A stretch of 64,000 nt of DNA, from NCBI RefSeq assembly GCF_027244095.1, contig NC_069660.1, forward strand, positions 281,936,863 through 282,000,862. The letters are read 5' to 3'. This stretch comes from Hemicordylus capensis (Eukaryota > Chordata > Lepidosauria > Squamata > Cordylidae). Shown piece after piece: positions 52,946 to 63,110 of this stretch; position 1 is the stretch's first letter; every line of letters begins with the position of its first letter. A program made the position numbers and the translations under genes. Below the pieces are notes generated by a model, which made no database searches, was not told the DNA's origin, and was given only the letters and a program-made list of their open reading frames with translations.

Positions 52946-53395
52946 ATATTTGTATGCATGGAAACAGATATATTTGCTTGCAATGCACTTTGATTGGTAG
53001 CAGATGTGTCCCTTAATTTGACAGTTGTGCCTTCATGGCTTAGGTTCCTCGCACAGACGTAACAACAAGGATCCTGTGGTACAGTTCAATATGGGTAGCA
53101 AGCTAAATAATGTGGGGTGCATGCACTGAACCTAAGCACCTGGCAATGAATGTGACAAAGAACAGCCAGCAAGTTAGTGTTGGGCATTGATGCAACACCA
53201 CCTGCAATAAATGTTTCTTCTCATTAACTTTCACTCACTTTCCTGAATGACTGTCCATCACATTCCATAAATGTATAGCCCTATTTAGGCACTATGCTCT
53301 CCTCTGAGAGTTAACAGATGAGGGGCCAACAAGAGCATACCAGCGAGCCATGGTCTCCATACCAATGCGCCAGCTGGCCACACCCCCTGCACATT
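52946..53395. other. Unannotated stretch
   Basis: No feature recognised. Confidence 0.35.
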
Positions 53396-53706
53396 CATAG
53401 GAACATAGGAAGGAACATAGGAAGCTACCATATACTGAGTCAGACCATTGGTCTATCTAGCTCCGTATTGTCTTCAGAGACTGGCAGTGGCTTCTCCAAG
53501 GTTGCAGGCAGGAATCTCTCTCAGCCCTATCTTGGAGAAGCCAGAGAGGGAACTTGAAACCTTCTGCTCTTCCCAGAGCGGGTCCATCCCCTGAGGGGAA
53601 TATCTTGCAGTGCTCACACAGCAAGTCTCCCATTCATATGCAACCAGGGTGGACCCTGCTTAGCTATGGGGACAAGTCATGCTTGCTACCACAAGACCAG
53701 CTCTCC
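53396..53706 (-). mobile_element. 5S/tRNA chimeric SINE, full length (best minus-strand copy)
   Basis: Tail first on the plus strand: duplicated AGGAACATAGG (the CCTATGTTCCT repeat), AGCTACCATATACTGAG, CATTGGTCTATCTAGCTC, CTTCTCCAAGGTTGCAGGC, CTTCTGCTCTTCCCAGAGCG, CCCCTGAGGGGAATATC, CAGTGCTCACACAGC, CAACCAGGGTGGACCC, TGCTTAGCTATGGGG and CTACCACAAGACCAGC. Used here as the reference order for the family. Confidence 0.9.
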
Positions 53707-53779
53707 TCTCCATACCTTCAGCACTTGTGTTCCAAGGAAGTACTGAATGTGGGGCGACTTCCCCTTGCTCTATTTAGAG

Positions 53780-53914
53780 CAGAACTGCTCAACCGGCCCT
53801 CCTGCAGATGTTGGCCTCCTACTCTCATAATCCCTAACTATTGGCCACTGTGGTTGGGGATTATGGGAGTTGTAGTCCAAAAATCACGGGGGGGGGGGAG
53901 GTTGAGAAGCCCTG
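53780..53914. mobile_element. hAT MITE, 135 bp, 8-bp target duplication
   Basis: CAGAACTGCTCAAC at the left pairs with GTTGAGAAGCCCTG at the right. Inside, ACTCTCATAATCCC faces GGGATTATGGGAGTTGTAG. ATTTAGAG occurs at 53772-53779 and 53915-53922. A run of about ten G precedes the right end. Confidence 0.9.
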
Positions 53915-53922
53915 ATTTAGAG

Positions 53923-55254
53923 CCTCTATTGATTTAGAGCCTCTTTTTTGTGCTTGCCTTTGCAGACCAATGCTGAATGTGTGAACACCTGAGGGTGTGA
54001 CTAGCTAGCAAACGTCTGCACAGGGATGTGGTTAGCTGGCACACTCCCATTCTCCCTCGTTGGCTGGACTTGCAGAAGTCGAGAAATGACTGAAGAAGAC
54101 TGATGAACCTAAACATTCCTATTTCTTCTTATCTCAAATAAAAGCATGCAACAATATGACTCTTGCTCTTATCTTCCTTAGGACAAACAAAGCAAACCCC
54201 ACCATCAAGCAAAGCAAAATCCCCAAATCAAGCAGCAGCAGCAGGCTAAGATCTTAAAGTGGAGTTTTTAAAAAGTGAAAAGCAATCTTTCCAATTGGAA
54301 GGAAGTCCTATTTTTCATTTTGCTTCACTCTTTATTCCTCTCCCATCTGTTATATTTGATAGCTACAGCTTTGGGAGGGAGGGAGGGAAGGAGGAGAACA
54401 ACATAAGGAAAGAGCTTGTCCTTTAATAAAAACCACTGGATTTATTGCTCATGGAAGGCACTAACCTTTGATAGCCCCGGATTCCTGGAGCAAGTGACCC
54501 TCTACAATCTATCCTTACATCACTTGCAATAACTTTGACCTATTAGCTGCCTCACTGCAAAGCTAAGTTGAAACATCTGTGCAGTGATAAAAGGTGGCAG
54601 CCCTCTTTGATTGCGGTCAGTATGTCTAGCGTGGTGCAGGTGTGCCTTATGTTACTAATACATTATTGCAGGCTGCTGATAACCGCAGTCATCCCCACAT
54701 CTCATTTCTCCCTAAAGGTCGGAAGTCTTTAATGTGAGACAGCACATTGTTAAAAATGTGTTGGGTTTGACTAGGATAATTTTCAGATATTAGCTTTACC
54801 AGAGGATTGAGTAGCAGGCCTTGTGGACTCTTTCTACACCACTGAATTTATTTCCTACATTGGCCCTGAGGATTTTATGTAACAAGAATGGACCTGCCAC
54901 AAAATTTGCAGTATATTCCTGGTGAGCAAGTGTTACCTGAGCCTGTGGCTGAGCAGGGTGAAAAAACAAAAGTTAGCAACAAAGATAGGAGTGTCTGCTC
55001 TAACCTGAGTCTTCTTTCACATGAGCTGTTTGTTTTGTTTTTTCTACTGTTTAGGTAGGGTGGGGTTTTTTGGGGGGGTGATTGGTGCTCATTCCCAACT
55101 CCTTTCCAAAGCCCTACCCTCTAAGCAACACAAAGCTATGAAATGGCTGGCGAGAAAGCAAAATAGTTCTACACAGCTTGTGACACAAGGGGCACCTTCA
55201 GATGTAGCATGGAAGATGAACCTTGGGAAGACGAACCTATGATTAATCAGTGAA
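53923..55254. other. Mostly unique sequence; 54240-54900 a candidate conserved element
   Basis: No gene found. 54400-54720 is complex and repeat-free, with CCTTTGATAGC and CTCTTTGATTGCGG (TCF/LEF-like CTTTGAT cores), CACTTGCAATAAC and CTAATACATTATTGC. Conservation cannot be tested here. Confidence 0.25.
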
Positions 55255-55262
55255 CCCAGGAA

Positions 55263-55448
55263 CAGAGGTGCTCTTAACCCAGGACTTCCGGGCTGAAGTC
55301 CAGGGCCTCCATGCCTTCTGGGGCCCTCCAAATTCTTTATAGTCTTTCCCAGGTAGTGTGGTGGCATTTAAAATTTGTTTAAAATACTGGGGGCTGGGGA
55401 TCCAAAGGCCTTTAGGTCCAGGCTCCAAAATTGCCTAGGTGCACCTCT
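55263..55448. mobile_element. hAT MITE, 186 bp, perfect 8-bp target duplication
   Basis: Ends CAGAGGTGCTC / AGGTGCACCTCTG form terminal inverted repeats. CCCAGGAA flanks both sides exactly (55255-55262 and 55449-55456). The interior has GGGGCCCTCCAAATTC and GGGGCTGGGGATCC and differs from the ACTCCCAT-type MITEs. Confidence 0.9.
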
Positions 55449-55456
55449 GCCCAGGA

Positions 55457-56744
55457 ATCATCGCACAGATGATGGTCCAGCTGCAGTTTTGCAACCTCTA
55501 GAGTACATCTATTACAGACTTAGTGGACCAGGAAGAGGGACCCCTCCCTCTTTCTGGTCCACTGAGGCTCTGTCCCAGCAGCATCCGTACTACTCACATC
55601 ACCAGACTGAGGGCAAGGAGTCAGGACATCAGTAGAGCGGCAAACATTGCCCACCACCTTTGAAGGGGTGTGCCCAGTGCGATCATGCCTTTCCAGCATC
55701 GATTGCCTGCCCTCAACAGAGAAAAGGAATTTTTAACCCTTTCCCACACCACTTGCACTGCCAGCCTTGCAAGAGTCCTGCAGCCACACAGTCTCACACC
55801 AGCAGATGTAGTGGTACCAGGGGATGGAGAGGTTACTCCAGGAAGGGATCATGATGACTTCCTGGGAGGGAGTATGTATAAGAGGGCAGGCAAAGGATTC
55901 TGAGGTTTGGTCCACTGTGACACAGGATGCTCATGGACTTGAAGACCTGGGCCAAGCAGTCCAGGAAGCCCCAACATACCAGGGCTTGCCAGCTTGCCAG
56001 CCAGGGATTAGCCCTCTCATGTGAGGGCTGGACCGCTGGGGAGGAACAGAGGCTCCATGAGCTTTGGGTTGCCATTGGACTGCACTCTCATGAGGCAGGC
56101 CATCCAACTCTAAGGGCCCCCGATGATGTGGGGCTCCCAGTATCTCTGGTTACTGAAAGATCTCATACTTTGTACCTTTCCATCTCCACTCAACCCTTGC
56201 AGACTTCCAAGGAGTCTGGTCTGCTCCATGTGTCTGAGCGCTTTCGGGTGCTTAGAGTTGGGAAAGACTGGGGATGGATCCCACGTCCACAGTCAGACAG
56301 GCCAGACTAGGACATGAGTTACATGCATGTTATAGTGTATGTAAACTGGCCACCACGGGCATCCCGGGGCAGGGCACCCGCTATTTTCAGCAATCCCTGA
56401 CTTTAGGGGACCACTCTATCTAGTTGGCAGAAGCAGCACCAACCACAGGAACCTTAATAATACAGACACGGTCCAGGCATTCGGGGAAATAAATGTCCTG
56501 CTGACCGACCAGACTCCACACAGAACACCTTGGAAAAGGTGCCTTTCAAGGAAGCCACACTTAATTAGGTGTGTTATTAATGAAAGGTTTCCTTTCATGT
56601 GTACCCCCTCCCCTTCCCCGGATGGAAGCTGTCAAAATGTCTTGTATTGAAATGGCAGGTGAAGGTCCTGCATGCCAAGGTGTGTGCTGCAGATTGCTGA
56701 AGTAATCCAAGCTAATGGACAGATGCAGACAGGAGATTTCTGGG
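55457..56744. other. Unannotated stretch with a 127-codon open frame
   Basis: 55927-56310 (plus) is open, but its product has no recognisable domain, signal peptide or membrane segment, and opposite-strand frames overlap it. The region is somewhat GC-rich and could be an unrecognised repeat. Confidence 0.3.
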
Positions 56745-56984
56745 GCTATGTGCTGTCTCTTGGTTTATATCACCTTTTACCATGGTGCTTCTCTCTATTT
56801 AGCAGGGGGAGAGTAACTGGCCCTATCCACCCCCAGCACAGTACTTTCAGTGACTGTTGCTGCTGTCTATCTTATGTTTCTTTTTAGAATGTGAGCCCTT
56901 TGGGGACAGGGAGCCATCTTATTTGTTTTATTTCTCTTTGTAAACCACCCTGAGCCATTTTTGGAAGGGCGGTATAGAAATCGA

Positions 56985-57035
<51 letters not shown>
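56745..57035 (+). mobile_element. L2-tailed short element with (AAT)n tail
   Basis: CTATTTAGCAGGGGGAGAG, TAACTGGCCCTATCCACC, TATCTTATGTTTCTTTTTAG, GTGAGCCCTTTGGGGACAGG, CCCTGAGCCATTTTTGG and GGGCGGTATAGAAATCG, then about 16 AAT units. Confidence 0.8.
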
Positions 57036-57059
57036 TATATGACTACACAACAGTAAGTT

Positions 57060-57765
57060 TTTCATGGCCGAGGTTTCTGCGGGTTGATGGGTGGGGTCAG
57101 CACATTGGCCTTTCTGCCAAGCGACATGGTATCACTCCCTGGCATGTGTCACCTTTTTGGGGAATCAACCAAGTTGCCCAGTTCCTGGTGTCAATGGGGC
57201 TGTGCACAGATTTCTGCAGCCCCTAATAGCCTGCTGTGCCCATCTTGTCATCCCATCCTTTTTCTATGGCTTGACAAAGTGTGGGGGGGGGACCATAAGA
57301 TGCAAGGGAAAGCAAGTTTTCTCCATTGCACTTCTCTCCCTTTAAATACATTAAAGCTTGGGATGCAATGACGTGGCATCCCTGTTACCAAGCAGCGGAG
57401 GGAGAAGACAGGAGAGGGCAGGGGGTGGGGTATTAGCTCTGAGAGTTGGCTAGCGGGAAACGCAGCCGTCCTAGAACTGATGCATTTCGGGGCTGCTCTG
57501 AGCCAGCCTCTGGATGGTAGCAGGAGGAGCTTGTGCACAAAACACAGGTTATATCAGCAGCAGAACCTGGATGACACAATGCTGCCTTCAAACCTGAAGT
57601 TTCAGCAGTAAAACTCACTACAAACCAGAGGTTCGAATTACAGTTCAGGTTTGAAAACTGACCTGAGGTTGAATGACAAAACAGTGGTTTCACACTTTCA
57701 GATGTTCACAAAGTCGAACCTCTGGCATGTTTGCCTCTGATTAGGCATCATGTCCAGAGGTGGCC
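57060..57765 (+). repeat. Unnamed long interspersed repeat, copy 2
   Basis: The uninterrupted partner of 3186-5215 (inverted there). Landmarks in order: GGTATCACTCCCTGGCATGT, AAGTTGCCCAG, CATCTTGTCATCCCATCC, GGCATCCCTGTTACC, GCTGCTCTGAG, CACAAAACACAGG, GATGACACAATGCTGCC, GACAAAACAGTGGTTTCAC and GAGGTGGCCAGT. No transposase. Ends not defined. Confidence 0.6.
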
Positions 57766-58121
57766 AGTAACAGCTTTTGACTGTCTTTAAGGTGTGTCCT
57801 TCAAGCTGATCAATTTCCTGCACATTTTGTTCAAGTCCTCCCCCACCTCACCCAGGGTTCCATTACCTCTTCCTACCTGCTTGTCTGTTAACTCTTAACT
57901 GTCTGAGCTCATGAACATTCCATCCCATTCACTACTATGGGGCAACTGAGAGGCAGATATGGGATTGCCCCCTTAGGGTTTTTTTCCCTTCAGATTTTTT
58001 GAACACTGACATATCTGTGGGTGCCCCCGAATCTGTTGGTACCTCCCACTTCCCCACAGGCACTCTGGTTAGCCATCCATAAGATCCCAAATATCAGCAT
58101 TTTCGGAAATAGTATATAGAT
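57766..58121. other. Unannotated stretch
   Basis: No feature recognised. Confidence 0.35.
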
Positions 58122-58318
58122 GCATAGGAACAGAAGAAGCTGCCTTATACCGAGGCAGACCATTGGTCCATCTAGCTCAGTTTTGTCTACACTGACTGTG
58201 AGCATATCTCCAAGGTTTCAGGCAGGAGTCCCTCTCAGCCCTACCTGGAGATGCCAGGGATTGAACCTGGGGCCTTCTGCATGCGAAGCAGATGCTCTAC
58301 CACTGAGCGACACCCCCA
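58122..58318 (-). mobile_element. tRNA-derived SINE, best-kept copy
   Basis: On the minus strand: GTGTCGCTCAGTGGTAGAGC (A-box), TTCGCATGCAGAAGGCC, GGTTCAATCCCTGGC (B-box, exact), CATCTCCAGGTAGGGC, GGGACTCCTGCC, CTAGATGGACCAATGG and GCAGCTTCTTCTGTTCC. Flanked upstream (plus-strand right) by C/A-rich sequence. The tRNA boxes make it look young, but it is a SINE head, not a tRNA gene. Confidence 0.9.
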
Positions 58319-59023
58319 CCCCCACCCCCACCTCCATTGTTTCCAATGGAAAAGAGTGCTCTGCCCAAATGCAGTTTACAGTCGTTCCGCAGCAGCCCTG
58401 ATGCTACACTGTTGGGGCTGATTTTGAAGTTGTGCAGGAACCCCAAGGAGCCCTCACCATTGTCAGGAGGCTGTGCATCATGTCAGCCACTAAAATTAAT
58501 GTAATCATTAAAATCAGTGCAATAAGTATGTAATATTGTCATGATCTATATGTGACTTTCACATGGAAGTAAGGTCGTCCACACATTCAAAGTGGAGAGG
58601 GCTGGGAAGGAGGCAGCTAGCATCCTGCCTTCCCTCCATGCAAAAAGAAAGAAATTGTTTGGTCCCCAAAATAATCTCTATTCCTCCTAATGGGAGGAAG
58701 TCATTTGGTCCCCAAAATTGTTGCATGTCATCTATAAAAGTCCCTAGCTGACAACCCTATCGCCTCCATACCTCCTTCTACAATCTTCACCTCGGGCTTT
58801 TGAAAATGCCTGAGGCAGGAGTGAGAGGAGAAGAAAGCAGGGAATCCGTTGTGTCAGTGCACTGCTAAGTAAGGTCAGGGGAAGGGAGAAAAGGCCCATC
58901 TGGGAGGGAAAGAGATCCAGTAGGGAGGGGCAAAGAAGAGCGATGCACTTTGAGGGCCTGGTGGGGGGGGGGGGAGGGGGAACCCAGGTAGGAAATATGC
59001 AGATGGCACACAGAACACAGAAT
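58319..59023. other. Unannotated stretch
   Basis: No gene found. TTTGGTCCCCAAAAT occurs twice (about 58658 and 58694). G-run at 58960-58982. Confidence 0.35.
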
Positions 59024-59252
59024 GAGCCCCTGGTGGCGCAGTGGTAAAACTGCTGCCCTGTAACCAGAAGGTTACAAGTTCGATCCTGACCAGGGGCTCA
59101 AGGTTGACTCAGCCTTCCATCCTTCCGAGGTCGGTAAAATGAGTACCCAGAATGTTGGGGGCAATATGCTAAATCATTGTAAACCGCTTAGAGAGCTCCG
59201 GCTATAGAGTGGTATATAAATGTAAGTGCTATTGCTATTGCTATTGCTAACA
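59024..59252 (+). mobile_element. tRNA-derived SINE with L2-like tail, full length
   Basis: GAGCCCCTGGTGGCGCAGTG (A-box region), CTGCCCTGTAACCAG, GGTTACAAGTTCGATCC (B-box), CCAGGGGCTCAAGG, CTTCCATCCTTCCGAGGTCG and GTAAAATGAGTACCCAG, then the L2-like end TGTAAACCGCTTAGAGAGC and GTGGTATATAAATGTAAG with a (GCTATT)n tail. Distinct from the CR1-tailed SINEs in head, body and tail. Confidence 0.9.
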
Positions 59253-61289
59253 CAACACCTCTGGCACCAGGGGGGCTTGTGCTGACCCTCTGTGTAAGAG
59301 TTGTGCCATTCAATTCAGCTTTTATAGTTTCAACGTATAAAGGTTTGGATAATACGTGTTAGATTTGGCAGTTCTAAGGGGAAATACAAATGTTTCTAAA
59401 GCATAGCAATTTGACAGCATCTTCTGTGCTCTTGGATAACTTCCAGAGATTTCTATGAGGCTACCTTTGCCAGATAGCTTTCCAATATGTTGTGCCCTTG
59501 ATTATCATCTGAAAAGAAGTCCAATTCCATTTCACGATACAAACTGGAATTATCATAGCCGGAAGGGTTGAAAAGTTCCAGGTAATTGTTGGGGCTGGGG
59601 GTGGGGGCAGGGAAACTCCGGGAATGGAGATTAAATTAAATGACCTGGTTTGGCTTGCAAAACAAGTATGGCAGTGAAATTAGGGGATGAGGCCAGTTTT
59701 CCATTTCTTAAATCCCATTTCAGGTTCATTCTGCTACAGTTTAGTTCGCTCCTGAGCTAGAAGTGCCAGCACGGAAGCAAAGATCAATTTGTTTGAAATC
59801 TTTCGTGAGATTTACATTCTCAGATGTTAAGTATTTACATCTAATGTTTCTCTCAAAAGAGTTGACGAATCTATCTCCATACGCTCCAGCCTTGTTTCTC
59901 AGCCAGGGTGCAAACAAACATATGCCTCCACAAGTTCCCTATTATTGTGTGATACCAACTGCAAAACACATATGAATCCTGTGTGTTTGTCGTGTGACTG
60001 TCAGGTTTGTGAGCACTTAGAGAGGATTTGCCCTTTCCCTCACCACATTCTTTGGGTGTTGAATAAACAGAATAGGAAATCCAACAAGAGAGGGTTAGTT
60101 TGTTCTGCATTTGTGTACATGATGTGGTAACAGCTTTGCTTTGCGCATCATGTTCTTTTTATAGGCAAACTTTGTTACCAACCAAAGGTCCTGGTGTGTC
60201 CATTTCACTAGTGGGTTTTTTGTTTGTTTGTTTCAAGTATCAAGGACAGAATCTGAACCAAGGGAATTCCAGGTTCTTCGAAAATCATTCTCGACACATT
60301 CCTCATTAGGCATCTGTTTATTCCAAAACACACACACACAGGGGAAAGAATTAGATAACACTTTTCTGGCTTACTAAATGGGTTCGACTTAGTAAATATG
60401 GTACTCGATTTTCAACGGATTCTACCATCTGTCAGCAAACTTATTGCTTTTAGCAGGCTTTTTCCCCCTGGTGACAGTCTACTCATTTGTTTTCTCCTTT
60501 GTTCTTTTTGCAGATAGACTTTCTTATGATGTTCAGCAGAAAAACAAAGACAACACACGAATTCTCCAAATGCACAGAGCAAACAAAAAAGCTACAATGA
60601 GGGTGTCATATATTCCATTGTGCTTTCGTTCTATACCCTGTTTCATTTTTATAAGACTTAGTTATCATGCAAAATTACCTGCAACCGTTCTTAAGGGCAG
60701 AATTCGGAGAATGACAGGCATAAGTAGCAATGGTTAAGTTCCCCCAGTTTCTGTTCACGGTGAACTCACCTAAATGATTACTTCGGCTAGGTTCAGATTG
60801 GGCTCAGATTCGCTCATTGAAACATTGGGCCATTCTGAGCTCAGTACACTTTCAATGTCAGGTCCTGGAGACCTGCCAGTCCACCAACATGATGAGGTCC
60901 AGAGGCCTGTCCAAGCTCAGTTCCCTTGGGAATCTTCCCTTATATGGCAGCAGTAACAAGGAAGGCAACTTGATGCAGCAGCAGTGTCCTGGGGACAAAG
61001 GTCCCTGGGATCTATAGATTCCAATGGTTCCTGTTTCCTTACTAAGGACCCAGAAGCCCTGGGAAACAATATTTCCCAGTGGTTTTGGCATGCCTAATGA
61101 ATGCCCAGGGGCACACCAAGATGATTTGGGCGGCCAGACCACCCAGATGTCGCAGCCACAAACCCCCCTTCCCCCCCCCACACACACACGTGGGCCCCTG
61201 AATCCTCCTCTGGGGGGCCCACTCTTGCCAAACCTCCGTGGGGTTTTCTTAAGCCGGGCTTGCGATGATCTCTAAAATGTGCAGGTGCG
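59253..61289. other. Mostly unique sequence with a weak exon-like segment
   Basis: No gene can be named. TTTCTCCTTTGTTCTTTTTG then CAG (to 60513) is a good splice-acceptor shape. The following 60514-60732 is open in one frame and ends at a donor-like G/GTTAAGT. The product has no recognised domain. Confidence 0.3.
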
Positions 61290-61621
61290 CCTTGCACTTC
61301 GGTAAAGACACTGGCCCAAACGGACGTGGCCAGCATTCCTCCAGTCTTTCCACTGCCAAGGGAGGGGGGAGACGGGAGAAGGACTACTCCGCTCCTCCCC
61401 ACCGCAGGCACCCCTCAGCTGCATTAAGGGGGGGAAGTTTAAAAAACAAAACAAAACAGAGGTTTGGAGGGGCGGGCGTGGGGTGGCTGTGGAGGACCCC
61501 GGCCATTTGGAGGCTCCCCCTGGAACTTGGAGAAACGGACCCGGTCCCCACTGTCCGGGGGTTAGTGCACCTTTGTGAATGCCAAATCAGCAGCTCTTTT
61601 TATTGCTGTGGTCACCACCAA
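61290..61621 (+). promoter_or_regulatory. CpG-rich segment with GC box and strong splice donor; candidate promoter/first exon
   Basis: Outside transposons this is the most CpG-rich stretch in the window (ACGGACGTGG, GACGGGAG, CTCCGCTCC, GGGGCGGGCGTGGGG at 61469-61483, AACGGACCCGGTCC, GTCCGGGGG). It ends in CCACCAA/GTAAGT, a near-consensus donor (GT at 61622-61623). No recognisable protein: the 141-codon frame 61265-61690 crosses the donor. It could equally be an unrecognised GC-rich transposon. Confidence 0.3.
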
Positions 61622-62286
61622 GTAAGTTACAGTGGGAAAGCAGAAGCACTGTGGTGGAAAGGGTTGTTATTGGAACTGAGGCTGAACTAATTACGAGCCG
61701 AGACCAAACTCTGAAGAGATTTGAGCTTTGCTTACAATTAGACTGACAATTTGAAAGTGGAGAACCTTAAATATCCCAGTTCTAAACTTTGGGTGCATCC
61801 CTAATTATCAGAGCTATGCACTCTCTTGCCTCAGACTCTGTGCCTGATGGGAGCTTTCAAAGACCCCACACAGCCTGAGTCTGGCCCTGCTTCTGAAACT
61901 CATACTTTGGGCCTGCTGCCTGGAATTGGGAAACTGTTATCTACTACTGGTTGTCTCCACTCCAGCTATGTCCCCAACAGGTCTGGCTTAGCACCCTGCA
62001 CTTGCATAACTTGGTCAGAGCAAGATTCCTAGAATTTAGATTAAAAGATCTGTTCACTAAGGACCTGTCTTTTCTTCTTCTTTTCTTTTTTCTTTCGTTA
62101 CTTTGCCAAATGTTACGTACATGGATACACACACACATGCTTCACAACATAGAATAAATAGGATGTTACTCTCTAACAGAGGGTAAATGACTCTTCCACA
62201 CACAGGAGCTGCCACCAGTGATCAACATTTACCTCATAATTAGTGAAAGTGAGCACAGGGCCCTTCCCTAGTTCTAAACTATGTAA
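61622..62286. other. Unannotated stretch
   Basis: A CT-rich run at 62071-62098, otherwise nothing recognised. Confidence 0.35.
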
Positions 62287-62438
62287 CAGGGTGGCAAACC
62301 TGAAGGTCTCCAGCAGCTGTTCGAGCTGCTGCTGCAGGGACTACAACTTCCATCACCCACAGTCACAATTTACTGTGACTGGGAATGATGGGATTTGTAG
62401 TTCAGCACCAACTGGAGAGCCTCAAGTTACCAGCTCTG
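62287..62438. mobile_element. hAT MITE, 152 bp, older
   Basis: CAGGGTGGCAAACCTGAAGG at the left pairs, with mismatches, with the inverted right end CAGAGCTGGTAACTTGAGG. Inside, GACTACAACTTCCATCA faces TGATGGGATTTGTAGTTC. Flanks CTATGTAA and CTGTTTAA agree at 6 of 8. Confidence 0.8.
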
Positions 62439-62446
62439 CTGTTTAA

Positions 62447-63110
62447 TACTGGATGGCTCTCTGTAATAATTTCCCTCCCAGGCTGATTTTCTACTACTAA
62501 AGGTGGCATTGCTGTGAACTACGAAAAAGGAAGATGGTATAAGCCAACAGAAAGCTTCATTCTCTTTCATTTTCCACTCCCCACTTCTGTAATTTTAATT
62601 TTAGTCCAGTTTATTAACCCAAATGTACCTAAAGCATAAACCCACACTTTTGGAAACTCTGCTGAATTTCTAAAATATAATGAACTGGTTCCTTGGTAAT
62701 GTACACCAGCATTTCTATACTGGGAGGTAGTTTAATCAAACTCTATTACCTTGCATAGTATAATAGCAATATATAATGAAAACATATGAAGTATGTGTTT
62801 CATAATTACCTCAGACAGCTCATTTTGATGTGCTTCCTGCTTAAATCCCCAAATTCCTACCTTGCATTGTAAATGTTTTCCTTCCTGTCTCATCAATCTA
62901 AGTTAAGCCAATTTTGTTGGGCAAGGGGCACAATTAGATCCATCCCCACCTCCCCCAGACACATACACTTCTGCATTTTACCAACAAACCCACATGGATA
63001 AACAAAATAGAATGGTTGTTGATGTAGTGCTGGATGATGGGCCCCTCTGGTAGGATGTTACTCAACATACTACTGAGGAAGAGCTGAGGATCTCTCAGAG
63101 TAACGATGGT
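62447..63110. other. Unannotated stretch
   Basis: AT-rich, no feature recognised. Confidence 0.35.

Noticed and set aside
55927-56310. 127-codon open frame as a new protein gene
   Set aside because: No start context, domain, splice pattern or codon signature supports it, and antisense frames overlap.
58260-58318. tRNA gene on the minus strand
   Set aside because: A- and B-boxes are intact, but the sequence runs straight into the SINE body and CR1-like tail, and the acceptor stem cannot be closed.
58960-58982. Long G-run as a G-quadruplex regulatory site
   Set aside because: Homopolymer runs also occur at 14106, 53887, 30890 and 7131, and no gene context supports a regulatory role.
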